A program made the translations under genes and the position numbers. The notes below the pieces were generated by a model that worked only from the letters and a program-made list of their open reading frames with translations, searched no databases and was not told the DNA's origin. A stretch of DNA of 19,673 bases from JBPCPM01 sp050999155 (lineage in GTDB: Bacteria > Actinomycetota > Thermoleophilia > Solirubrobacterales > 70-9), in contig JBPCPM010000079.1 in assembly GCA_050999155.1 (NCBI GenBank), forward strand, positions 1 to 19,673, read 5' to 3'. This document shows positions 1 to 6,754 of the stretch, one piece after another; the first letter of the stretch is position 1; each line of letters opens with the position of its first letter.

Positions 1-812
1 ATCAGGTCGGCCTGGTCCATCGACCAGTTCGCCGCCCGGGTTCCGTGCATGCCGAGCATGCCCAGCCACTGGTCGTGCGGGGCCGGGAAGGCCCCGAGGC
101 CCATGACGGTGGCGGTGACGGGCAGCCCGTCGACGGCGGCCAGCTCGCGCAGCTCCTCGGAGGCCTCGGCGGCGATCACGCCGCCCCCGACGTACAGGAC
201 GGGGCGCTTGGCGTTGGCCAGCGCCTTGGCCGCAAGGCGGATCTGCTTGACGTTGCCGCCCTTCGACGGGCGGTAGCCGGGGAGCTCGACGGACTCCTCG
301 GGCGGCTCGTAGTCGATGTCGGCCCGGGAGAGGTCCTGGGGGATGTCGACGAGCACGGGGCCGGGGCGGCCGGTGTTGGCGATGTGGAACGCCTCGTGGA
401 TGTACTGCGGGATGTGGGTCGGATCGGTGACCAGCAGCGAGTGCTTGACCACCGGCAGCGTCATGCCGGTGATGTCGGCCTCCTGGAATCCGTCGGTGCC
501 GATCAGGTCGGTGCGGACCTGGCCGGTGATGAACACGGTGGGCACGGAGTCGAGCATCGCGTCGGCGATCGCCGTGATCAGGTTGGTCGCTCCCGGCCCC
601 GAGGTCGCGAAGGCGACGCCCACCTTGCCCGTTGCCTTGGCGTAGCCCTCCGCGGCGTGGCCGGCGCCCTGCTCGTGGCGGACCTGGATGTGGGTCAGGC
701 CCGCGTCGTACAGCGCGTCGTAGGTCGGGAGGTTCGCGCCACCGGGCAGGCCGAATACATGCTCGACGCCCTCGGCCTTGAGGGATTCGATCAGCGCATC
801 GGCGGCACGCAT
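1..812 (-). CDS. ilvB: acetolactate synthase large subunit (N-terminal part; runs off the window)
   Basis: ThDP-dependent enzyme that condenses pyruvate with pyruvate or 2-oxobutyrate, the first common step of valine, leucine and isoleucine synthesis. Translating the minus strand from the ATG at 812-810 gives 270 codons with no stop. The N-terminus contains VEHVFGLPGG (16-25) and RHEQGAGHAAEGYA (45-58), whose Glu47 matches the cofactor-activating glutamate. The stretch FATSGPGATNLITAIADA, then FITGQV and GTDGFQEAD follow, all typical of the ThDP-binding Pyr domain of AHAS. The central domain begins with RPVLYVGGGV. About 300 further residues, including the second ThDP domain, would lie left of the window. 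An AAAGGA ribosome-binding site sits 9 nt before the start (827-822). Other ThDP carboligases share this fold, but the sequence reads as classical IlvB. Its regulatory partner ilvN is probably downstream, outside the window. Confidence 0.95.
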   Translation of the reverse strand, partial: MRAADALIESLKAEGVEHVFGLPGGANLPTYDALYDAGLTHIQVRHEQGAGHAAEGYAKATGKVGVAFATSGPGATNLITAIADAMLDSVPTVFITGQVRTDLIGTDGFQEADITGMTLPVVKHSLLVTDPTHIPQYIHEAFHIANTGRPGPVLVDIPQDLSRADIDYEPPEESVELPGYRPSKGGNVKQIRLAAKALANAKRPVLYVGGGVIAAEASEELRELAAVDGLPVTATVMGLGAFPAPHDQWLGMLGMHGTRAANWSMDQADL

Positions 813-912
813 CGTGGCGGGTCCTTTCGGTGGTCTCGGAGTAGCCCCTCCTTCGGTGGCCCCTGGAGAGAGGGCGGCAGGGGTCGGCCCTCGCGGGCGC
901 GAAGCGAGTGTA
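813..912 (-). promoter_or_regulatory. candidate ilvB promoter and ~88-nt leader
   Basis: A TACACT hexamer (912-907, minus strand) could be the -10 box, which would put transcription start near 900 and give a leader of about 88 nt before ATG 812. No good -35 box is visible. The leader can form GAGGGC/GCCCTC with an 11-nt loop. It also contains two near-identical pieces (plus strand 823-833 and 850-859, CCTTTCGGTGG and CCTTCGGTGG); the first holds the ribosome-binding site. I see no leader peptide rich in branched-chain codons and no T-tract terminator, so attenuation is not supported. Confidence 0.3.
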
Positions 913-1006
913 CCAGCGGGAAATCGCCGATTTGCTGGGGCCCAGCGCGTCGAAAGCAGCGCTTCCGGTGCGGCCCCGCCGCCCGGGGCCGAAGCCGGGT
1001 GCCCGC

Positions 1007-1012
1007 TATAAC
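1007..1012 (+). promoter_or_regulatory. -10 box for the first glycosyltransferase, probably leaderless
   Basis: TATAAC lies 7 nt before GTG 1020, so transcription would start at or next to the start codon. No Shine-Dalgarno sequence precedes the gene and no convincing -35 box is visible. Confidence 0.4.
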
Positions 1013-1019
1013 CGTGACG

Positions 1020-2405
1020 GTGACCGGCCGCCCCGCCCTTCGTCTCGCGCGCCCCTCCGCGCTCGCTCTCGTGCTCCTGGCCTGCGTGGTGCTCGCGGGC
1101 GGCGGCCTGCGTGCGTACAAGTCTGCGAATCCGTCCGGCTACACCTCGGCCGACGAATCGGCCTACAGCCTGCTGGCCACGACGATCGCTACCGGCGGCG
1201 ACTACCGCGAGCGCCGCCGCAAGGGCATGAACGCCTTCCGCTGGCCGCCGGGCGCGCCGTTTGCCTTCGCCGCCGCGCACAAGGTCACCGGCGACCTCGG
1301 TCCCGGGGCCGTGTACTGGCTCCAGTTCGCCGCGGGCACGCTGACGATCTGTGGCGCGTTCCTGCTGGCATGGTGGCTGGCCGGGCCTTGGGCGGGCCTC
1401 GCCGCGGCGGCGCTCGTGGCCTTCTATCTGCCGCTGGCCCGAATCAGCGGCGACCTGCTCTCCGAACCGCTGGGCGGGCTGCTGATGGTCGCCGCCATGG
1501 GTGCTCTGGCGTGGGCCTACGCGTCTCGCCGGATCGTGGCGTTCGGCCTCGCCGGGGCGCTGCTCGGCGGCCTGGTGCTGACCCGGGCCGACCACCTGCT
1601 GCTGCCGGGGCTGCTGGCGATCCTCGCCGTCGGGGTGGGATGGCGGGTGGCCGGAGCCCGGAGCGGCCTGGCCTGGGGAGCCGCCCTGCTCGCCGGAACC
1701 GTCGTCGTGATGGCCCCGTGGGCGGTGTACGCCTCGCGGACGCTCGGCAACCCCGTGCCGGTGACCACGGGCTCCTCCACCCCGCTGTTCGTGGGCACCT
1801 ACCTGCCCGGCGGGGGCACGACGGCGGGCCTCAAGCGCGACCTGGCGCCGCAGATCAAGGCGAACCACCCCACGCTGGCCGCCGTCTCGGACCACAAGCT
1901 GCCGGCCCGGTTCGCCCTGGACGTCATCGCCGCCCGCCATCCCGAGGCCTCGCGGACGAGGGCCATCTCGATCGAGGGCCGCAAGAACCTCGTGCGCTAC
2001 GGGCTCAAGGATCCGATCGACTTCACCGCGATGATGTTCTCCAAGGCCTCCCGCATGTGGCTGTCGCCGTACAACGGCGGGGGCCACCACGCGACCGAGG
2101 CCTTCAAGGCCCACCACAACCTGTGGCTGATCCCCGCGGTGCTCGGCCTGATCGCCGGCCTGGTCCGCACCCGCGACCCGGTGCTGGCCTCGATCCTGCT
2201 CGCGGCGCTGCTGTCGACCGCGCTGCACGCGGTGGTGGTCAGCCAGGCGCGCTACAACCTGCCCCTGATGCCGATCGTGCTCGCGGGCGGAGCGGCCGGG
2301 TGGGCGATGGCGCTCCGGGGCGTCGGTGCGCGGGTCGCCGGCCGGGGCCTAAGCCGGCCGAAGGAGCAGCCCGCCGGCCACAGCCGCCGCGCAGCCCCGG
2401 CGTAG
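1020..2405 (+). CDS. GT-C family membrane glycosyltransferase (ArnT/PMT-like), copy 1
   Basis: Predicted polytopic inner-membrane protein of 461 aa that would move a sugar from a lipid-linked donor onto an envelope acceptor; the substrate is unknown. It begins with a hydrophobic helix (about 14-30). The first extracytoplasmic loop carries SADESAY with the acidic pair Asp45-Glu46, the usual GT-C catalytic position. Many hydrophobic segments follow, with landmarks SGDLLSEPLGG, LTRADHLLLP, FVGTYLPGGG and QARYNLPLMP. It aligns end to end with the 459-aa protein at 6755-8134, and that equal length supports starting at GTG 1020. GTG 1014 is the alternative start and would add two residues. The reading frame stays open far upstream, but that part overlaps ilvB antisense and is a GC artefact. 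It is divergent from ilvB and convergent with the zinc-ribbon gene. Confidence 0.8.
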   Translation: MTGRPALRLARPSALALVLLACVVLAGGGLRAYKSANPSGYTSADESAYSLLATTIATGGDYRERRRKGMNAFRWPPGAPFAFAAAHKVTGDLGPGAVYWLQFAAGTLTICGAFLLAWWLAGPWAGLAAAALVAFYLPLARISGDLLSEPLGGLLMVAAMGALAWAYASRRIVAFGLAGALLGGLVLTRADHLLLPGLLAILAVGVGWRVAGARSGLAWGAALLAGTVVVMAPWAVYASRTLGNPVPVTTGSSTPLFVGTYLPGGGTTAGLKRDLAPQIKANHPTLAAVSDHKLPARFALDVIAARHPEASRTRAISIEGRKNLVRYGLKDPIDFTAMMFSKASRMWLSPYNGGGHHATEAFKAHHNLWLIPAVLGLIAGLVRTRDPVLASILLAALLSTALHAVVVSQARYNLPLMPIVLAGGAAGWAMALRGVGARVAGRGLSRPKEQPAGHSRRAAPA

Positions 2406-2432
2406 CGGGTGGGAGCCGTCCGGTCGCTGCCT

Positions 2433-2475
2433 GTCCCTGCGATCGAGCACCCGTGGCGTGCCGGATCTCAGGGAC
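2433..2475. terminator. long near-symmetric hairpin at a convergent gene end
   Basis: Three nested arms pair in register: GTCCCTG (2433-2439) with CAGGGAC (2469-2475), GATC (2441-2444) with GATC (2464-2467), and GCAC (2447-2450) with GTGC (2458-2461). They are separated only by a 1x1 and a 2x2 mismatch and close on a 7-nt loop, 15 base pairs in all. It lies just after the glycosyltransferase stop and covers the stop codon of the opposing gene, so it could terminate both transcripts. There is no T-tract on either side, as is common for GC-rich actinobacterial terminators. Confidence 0.55.
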
Positions 2476-2809
2476 GGGAGCGGTCGGCCGGCGGCCGGGC
2501 CGGAGGCCGTCGGTGGCCCCAGATCGCGGCGCCCTCGCCTGCTTCGGCCAGCGCCTGCTCGGTCTCGGGCAGGTACAGGTCAATCCCGCAGCGGGTGCAG
2601 ACCTGGACGTAGAGCTTCTGCCGCTTGCCACACCGGGGACAGTCGCGTTCCGGCTCGGTCTTCTCGGCCCGGTAGAGGATCACCGCGAACAGCCCGAGGA
2701 ACGGCAAGACGGCGCCGATGATGAACCAGAGCACGAACGAGCTGCCCTTGCCCCGCCCGATCAGGCCGGTGGCGAAGCCGAAGCCCGCGAAGATGATCAG
2801 CGTCTCCAT
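2468..2809 (-). CDS. small membrane protein with C-terminal zinc ribbon
   Basis: Hypothetical protein of 113 aa; no specific function is assignable. A short hydrophobic N-terminus (about 3-17) and one clear membrane helix (about 24-46) are followed by a cytoplasmic-type zinc ribbon. Its two CxxC knuckles are Cys57/Cys60 in CPRCG and Cys71/Cys74 in CTRCG. The last 25 residues are rich in Pro and Arg. The start chosen is ATG 2809, where the membrane segment begins, with GGGG as a modest ribosome-binding site. The frame could extend to 2890, but the extra 27 residues are polar, and they would overlap the start of the divergent oxidase gene. Membrane-anchored zinc ribbons of this size are often predicted to bind proteins or nucleic acids, but nothing here shows a partner. 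Confidence 0.7.
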   Translation of the reverse strand: METLIIFAGFGFATGLIGRGKGSSFVLWFIIGAVLPFLGLFAVILYRAEKTEPERDCPRCGKRQKLYVQVCTRCGIDLYLPETEQALAEAGEGAAIWGHRRPPARPPADRSRP

Positions 2810-2846
2810 GTCCCCATTGTTCCGGGTCGGGCGGTTCGGCTCCGCG

Positions 2847-2852
2847 TAGGAT
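2847..2852 (+). promoter_or_regulatory. -10 box for the amine oxidase, probably leaderless
   Basis: TAGGAT ends 6 nt before GTG 2859, so the transcript would begin at or beside the start codon. There is no Shine-Dalgarno sequence, and no good -35 box is visible. Confidence 0.4.
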
Positions 2853-2858
2853 CGTCCC

Positions 2859-4235
2859 GTGGCAGAGCGCGACTGCGACGTGGTGGTCATCGGGGCTGGT
2901 CTGTCGGGGCTGACGGCCGCCCGCCGGCTGCGGGCCCATGGGAACGATGTCGTGGTGCTCGAGGCCCGCGACCGCGTCGGCGGACGGCTGGAGCGCGTCG
3001 CGCTGGGCGACGACTGGCTCGACGTCGGAGGGCAGTGGATCGGCCCTACCCAGGATCGGATCGCGACGCTGGCCGCCGAGCTGGGGATCGAGACCTTCCC
3101 GACCTGGACCCAGGGCGAGAACCTGCTCGAGCTCGGCGGAACCGTCCGGCGCTACGCGGGCACGATCCCAAGGATCGACCCCATCGTGCTGCTCGACGTG
3201 CTCCGGGCGCAGCGGCGCCTGGAGGCGATGGCGGCAACGGTGCCTCCTGAGGCTCCGTGGCTGGCGCCCGAGGCCGACGACTGGGATTCAATGACGTTGC
3301 ACTCGTGGCTGGAGGCCAACGTCACCACTCGCCGCGCGCGCACGCTGTTGACGCTCGCCGTCAAGGCGGTGTGGGCGGCGATGCCCGGCGACGTGTCGCT
3401 ACTCCACGCACTGTTCTACATCGCCTCGGCGGGAAGCCTTGACCTGCTGCTTGACACCGAGGGCGGGGCCCAGGACACGCGCTTCGTCACCGGGGCGCAG
3501 GGCATCGCCATCGCGATGGCCGACCAGCTCGGGGACGCGGTCCGGCTCGAGATGCCGGTGCGACGTATCGAGCACGGCCCCGACGGCGTGCGCGTCCTGG
3601 CCGGCTCACTGGCCAGCGGCCGGCTCGAGTCGATCACGGCCCGCTCGGCGATCGTCGCCATCCCCCCCACGCTCGCCGGCCGCATCGAATACGACCCACC
3701 GCTGCCCGCCGCCCGCGACCAGCTCACCGAGCGGATGCCGATGGGCAGCGCGATCAAGACGATGGCGATCTACGACGAGCCTTTCTGGCGCGCCGACGGC
3801 CTCAGCGGCCAGGCGGTCAGCGACCGCGGCCCGGTCAGTGCCGCCTTCGACAACTCCCCGCCCGGCGGTCGGCCGGGGGTGCTGCTCGCGTTTCTCGAGG
3901 GCGCCGAGGCGCGCTCCTACGCGGCCGCTGGATCACGGGAACGCCGCGATGCCGTGACGTCCTGCCTAGCCCGCCTGTTCGGCCCCCGCGCCTCCCATCC
4001 CGACGGATGGATCGAGCGCAGTTGGGCCGAAGAGCAGTGGAGCCGCGGGTGCTATGTCGGCCACACCCTGCCAGGAGCGCTGACGGCGCACGGACCGGCG
4101 CTGCGCGCCCGTGTCGGCCCGATCTACTGGGCCGGAACCGAGACCGCTGTTCGGTGGAACGGATACATGGATGGGGCGGTCGAGGCGGGCGAGCGCGCAG
4201 CGGTGGCCATCGGTGGGCGCGCGCGGCCCGGGTAG
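2859..4235 (+). CDS. flavin monoamine oxidase family protein
   Basis: FAD-dependent amine oxidase of 458 aa that would oxidise a primary or polyamine to an aldehyde, ammonia and H2O2. The N-terminal dinucleotide fold is VVVIGAGLSGLTAARRL (8-24), followed by LEARDRVGGR and DVGGQWIGPTQDRI, the standard MAO/putrescine-oxidase signatures. Lys300 in GSAIKTMAIYDEPFWR sits where MAO-B has its flavin-proximal Lys296. Cys398 in WSRGCYVGHTLPG sits where MAO-B carries its FAD-linked cysteine in SGGCY, so covalent flavin is possible. The C-terminal FAD segment is IYWAGTETAVRWNGYMDGAV. Length is normal for the family and no signal peptide is seen. The substrate cannot be told from sequence. It starts with GTG and stands alone between divergent and convergent neighbours, so no pathway is implied. 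Confidence 0.88.
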   Translation: MAERDCDVVVIGAGLSGLTAARRLRAHGNDVVVLEARDRVGGRLERVALGDDWLDVGGQWIGPTQDRIATLAAELGIETFPTWTQGENLLELGGTVRRYAGTIPRIDPIVLLDVLRAQRRLEAMAATVPPEAPWLAPEADDWDSMTLHSWLEANVTTRRARTLLTLAVKAVWAAMPGDVSLLHALFYIASAGSLDLLLDTEGGAQDTRFVTGAQGIAIAMADQLGDAVRLEMPVRRIEHGPDGVRVLAGSLASGRLESITARSAIVAIPPTLAGRIEYDPPLPAARDQLTERMPMGSAIKTMAIYDEPFWRADGLSGQAVSDRGPVSAAFDNSPPGGRPGVLLAFLEGAEARSYAAAGSRERRDAVTSCLARLFGPRASHPDGWIERSWAEEQWSRGCYVGHTLPGALTAHGPALRARVGPIYWAGTETAVRWNGYMDGAVEAGERAAVAIGGRARPG

Positions 4236-4305
4236 TTCACGCCCGCGCAGGCGGCGTCTCTTCGAAGGATCGAGCTCGCCTCGCCCTGCCTCGGGCCCGG
4301 CCGGC

Positions 4306-5139
4306 CTACTTGACGAGAACCGGCGTGCCCAGCGTCAGCCGCCGGTCGAGCCGCAGCACGTCACGGTTCTTGAGCCGGATGCAGCCGTTGGAGATCCGAC
4401 CGGGGATCAGGCCCGGCTGGTTGGTGCCGTGGATGCCCACCTGGCCGCCGCCCGGCCAGTCGGTGCGGTACGGCGAGTAGGACGAAAGGCCGAAGGCACG
4501 GGGGCCGTAGAGCCCGCGCCGGTTGGAGGGGATCAGGCGCTCGCGGATGTAGAAGCGGCCGACAGGGGTGGGTGAGCCGCTTGCGCCGACGCCCACGCGG
4601 GCCGTCATCTGGCGCTTGCCGTCCTTGTAGAGGGTCAGGCGACGGGTCTGGCGGTTGACGACGATCTGGGTGGTGATCGTCCTTCCGCTTCCGAGCGCGT
4701 CCGTCGGGATCCAGCCGACGCGGTTGTACCGGCCCGGGTACCGAACCCGGGACCACAGGCGCTCCGAACGCTTGACCAGCCCGAGAACGGTCACTCGCTC
4801 CTGCAGGCCGTACCACGTCTCCGGGCGCAGGGTGGTGATGCGACGGCTCCGGGTCGACGGATACCGGCGGACTCCCGTCCGGCGCCTCACCGTGGCCGTG
4901 ACCGTCTTGGTGCGCTCGTTGGAGAGCTTGCGGTAGCCGGCCGGCAGGCCGGCAGCGGTGACGTCACGTGTCGCGGTTCGGTCGAAGGGGTCGGTGCCCA
5001 GCGGTGTGTTGGGGAAGTTGGCTCCTTGGGCGCTCGGCGCAGACGTGAGAGCCATCCCGGCCCAGGCTGCGACGGCGACGAAGGCGATCAGCCACCGAAT
5101 CGTGCTCCCTGCGAGAGAAGTGTGCGTACGAGCTTTCAC
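4306..5139 (-). CDS. exported L,D-transpeptidase (YkuD domain)
   Basis: Cell-wall enzyme of 277 aa expected to form 3-3 peptidoglycan cross-links or attach proteins to the wall, acting outside the membrane. Residues about 14-40 form a signal peptide or anchor ending near APSAQGA. Residues about 75-155 form a basic region ending in WSRVRYPGRYNRVGWIP, which resembles the SH3-like module found ahead of YkuD domains. The YkuD domain (about 160-277) contains the motif HGTNQPGLIPGRISNGCIR, with His237 and catalytic Cys253 spaced as in the family. The GTG start at 5139 is preceded by GAAGG at a 7-nt spacing. It lies 116 bp downstream of ndh on the same strand. It may have its own promoter in that gap, since TACAAC- and TAGGTG-like hexamers are present but weak. 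Confidence 0.9.
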   Translation of the reverse strand: MKARTHTSLAGSTIRWLIAFVAVAAWAGMALTSAPSAQGANFPNTPLGTDPFDRTATRDVTAAGLPAGYRKLSNERTKTVTATVRRRTGVRRYPSTRSRRITTLRPETWYGLQERVTVLGLVKRSERLWSRVRYPGRYNRVGWIPTDALGSGRTITTQIVVNRQTRRLTLYKDGKRQMTARVGVGASGSPTPVGRFYIRERLIPSNRRGLYGPRAFGLSSYSPYRTDWPGGGQVGIHGTNQPGLIPGRISNGCIRLKNRDVLRLDRRLTLGTPVLVK

Positions 5140-5255
5140 GTCGAACCTTCAGGCGTCCTGGAAGAACAACGGCAGACGGCCACCTAGCCACACGGTAGCG
5201 GCTCGAATCCCGTTGCCCGCGGGTTGTATCCGGTCCTCCGGGGCCCGACCGCAGC

Positions 5256-6590
5256 TCAGACCGCGGTCTCGTCGCTGCGCGACAGCGGGCGGTGCGTTCC
5301 ACCCTGTTCGTAGGCCTCGGCGCTCAGGGGCGCCGGGCTCGTCGCCGACCCGACCTCGGAGAGGTCGCGGGGAAACCCGAGGCTCACCGTCCAGTCGGCC
5401 ACCGAGCGGATCTTACGGCTGATCGAAGGCACCTGGGTGATGTGGTAGGTCCGCGTCATCCACCAGGCGGGAAAGCCCGAGATGATGCGGTCGCCGACCT
5501 TGCCCACGCCCTTGTGGCGCCCCAGATCGGCGAACTGGCCCTTGGTCTTGTAGGTGAACGTCTTTCGCTCGCCGATCCCCAACGACGCCGCGACGTTGCC
5601 CGCGGCCGTGCGGCCCTGGCGGACCGCGTGCTGCGCCGTCGGCGGACACATGCCACCCTCGGGATCGGGCACCTCGGCGCAGTCTCCCACCGCCCAGACG
5701 CGCTCCATCCCCCTGACCTTCAGGTACTCGTCGACCGGGACCTTGCCGGCGTCGGTGAGCGGCACCGACAGCCGCTTGAGGCTCGGGTGCGGGGTGACGC
5801 CGGCCGTCCACACGACGGTGTCGGTCGGCAGCACCTCGCCCGAGGACAGGGTCACGTTCTCGGCCGTGACCTCCTCCAGCGTGGTGTCGAGGAAGAACTC
5901 GACCCCGCGGCCGCGAAGCTCCCGCATGGTGTAGGCGGCGAGGTCGGCGTCGAGCTCGGGCATCACGCGGTCGCGCGCTTCGACCATGATCCAGCGCATC
6001 CCCTGCAGGCGGGCACGCGGGTAGAAGTCCATGGCGGCGGCGGCGAAGTCCTGCAGCTCGGCCAGGGCTTCCAGCCCCGCGTAGCCCCCGCCCACGAACA
6101 CGTAGGTGAGTAGCTGCTCGCGACGGGCCGCATCGGCCGTCGCGTTGGCCGCCTCGAGGGTCTCGATGACGTGGTTGCGCAGCCAGATCGCGTCGGCCAG
6201 GCTCTTGAAGCCGATGGCGTGCTCGTCGAGACCGGGGATGGGCAGCGAGCGCGACACCGCCCCGAGGCCGAGCACCAGCGCGTCGTAGTCGAGCGTCGTC
6301 TGCTCACCGGCGTGGCTGGTCACGGTCACCGTCTGGGCCTCGGGGTCGTGACCGGTCACGGCCCCGAGCCGCAGGTGGGCACGGCGCAGGATCTCCCGGA
6401 GCGGGGTGACGGCGTGGCGCGGCTCCAGCGTCCCAGCCGACGCCGCGGGCAGGAACGGGGTGTAGAGCAGGAAGTTGACGTCGTTGACAACGGTCAGGCG
6501 CGCCGACTGCTTGGGCAGCACCTTTTCCAGGCGCTTGGCAGCGTTGGCGCCGCCGAAGCCGGCGCCTGCGATCACGATGTTCCAGGCCAC
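5256..6590 (-). CDS. ndh: type II NADH:quinone oxidoreductase (NDH-2)
   Basis: Single-subunit, non-proton-pumping NADH dehydrogenase of 444 aa that passes electrons from NADH through FAD to membrane quinone. The FAD-binding fold is IVIAGAGFGGANAAKRLE (5-22). FLLYTPFLPAASAGTLEPRH (40-59) is the conserved NDH-2 segment after the first fold. The NADH fold contains VGGGYAGLEALAEL (166-179). VGDCAEV (301-307) contacts FAD, and CPPTAQHAVRQG (315-326) is the AQxAxxQ-type quinone-site motif. The C-terminal part (about 345-410), with an amphipathic FPAWWMTRTYHITQVP stretch, should attach it to the membrane, followed by a variable tail. It starts with GTG directly after a -10 box, with no ribosome-binding site. 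It is divergent from the second glycosyltransferase. A soluble NADH or sulfide:quinone reductase is less likely given the intact motifs. Confidence 0.92.
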   Translation of the reverse strand: MAWNIVIAGAGFGGANAAKRLEKVLPKQSARLTVVNDVNFLLYTPFLPAASAGTLEPRHAVTPLREILRRAHLRLGAVTGHDPEAQTVTVTSHAGEQTTLDYDALVLGLGAVSRSLPIPGLDEHAIGFKSLADAIWLRNHVIETLEAANATADAARREQLLTYVFVGGGYAGLEALAELQDFAAAAMDFYPRARLQGMRWIMVEARDRVMPELDADLAAYTMRELRGRGVEFFLDTTLEEVTAENVTLSSGEVLPTDTVVWTAGVTPHPSLKRLSVPLTDAGKVPVDEYLKVRGMERVWAVGDCAEVPDPEGGMCPPTAQHAVRQGRTAAGNVAASLGIGERKTFTYKTKGQFADLGRHKGVGKVGDRIISGFPAWWMTRTYHITQVPSISRKIRSVADWTVSLGFPRDLSEVGSATSPAPLSAEAYEQGGTHRPLSRSDETAV

Positions 6591-6596
6591 GGCGCG

Positions 6597-6626
6597 AGTA
6601 TCGCAGCTTGTAACGAGTTGTTACAA
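6597..6626 (-). promoter_or_regulatory. ndh promoter, leaderless
   Basis: On the minus strand TTGTAA (6626-6621) serves as the -35 box and GATACT (6602-6597) as the -10 box, with an 18-bp spacer. The -10 ends 6 nt before the GTG at 6590, so the mRNA should begin at the start codon. It is the best-formed two-box promoter I saw in the window. Confidence 0.6.
6608..6626. promoter_or_regulatory. 19-bp perfect inverted repeat, probable operator on the ndh promoter
   Basis: TTGTAAC (6608-6614), a 5-bp spacer, then GTTACAA (6620-6626), a perfect 7-5-7 palindrome that is AT-rich in an otherwise very GC-rich region. It covers the -35 box and most of the spacer of the ndh promoter, a repressor position. 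NADH-sensing Rex commonly controls ndh and binds TTGTGAA-N4-TTCACAA type sites. This half-site is similar at TTGT but differs after it and has a longer spacer, so the regulator is not identified. It also lies 128 bp upstream of the divergent glycosyltransferase start. Confidence 0.65.
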
Positions 6627-6693
6627 AGTGGCGGAAGCCACAAGCTGCGCGCCCATCCGCGCCCGCGCAGCCGGGAGACCGCCGCACCGTCCC

Positions 6694-6699
6694 TATCCT
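6694..6699 (+). promoter_or_regulatory. weak candidate -10 box for the second glycosyltransferase
   Basis: TATCCT would place transcription start near 6706, giving about 49 nt of leader before ATG 6755. No -35 box or clear ribosome-binding site is visible. Confidence 0.25.
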
Positions 6700-6754
6700 G
6701 TGCGTCCCGAGCAGCCCGTGGCGGCACCCCCTCCACACGGCACCCGGCCTCCCC

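Noticed and set aside
813..900. Attenuator or leader peptide ahead of ilvB
   Set aside because: No short frame rich in Val, Leu or Ile codons and no terminator with a T-tract was found in the leader.
45..1013. Long plus-strand open frame antisense to ilvB, continuous with the first glycosyltransferase
   Set aside because: The antisense part has no recognisable protein features, and the minus strand gives an excellent IlvB sequence. The open frame is a product of GC-rich codon bias.
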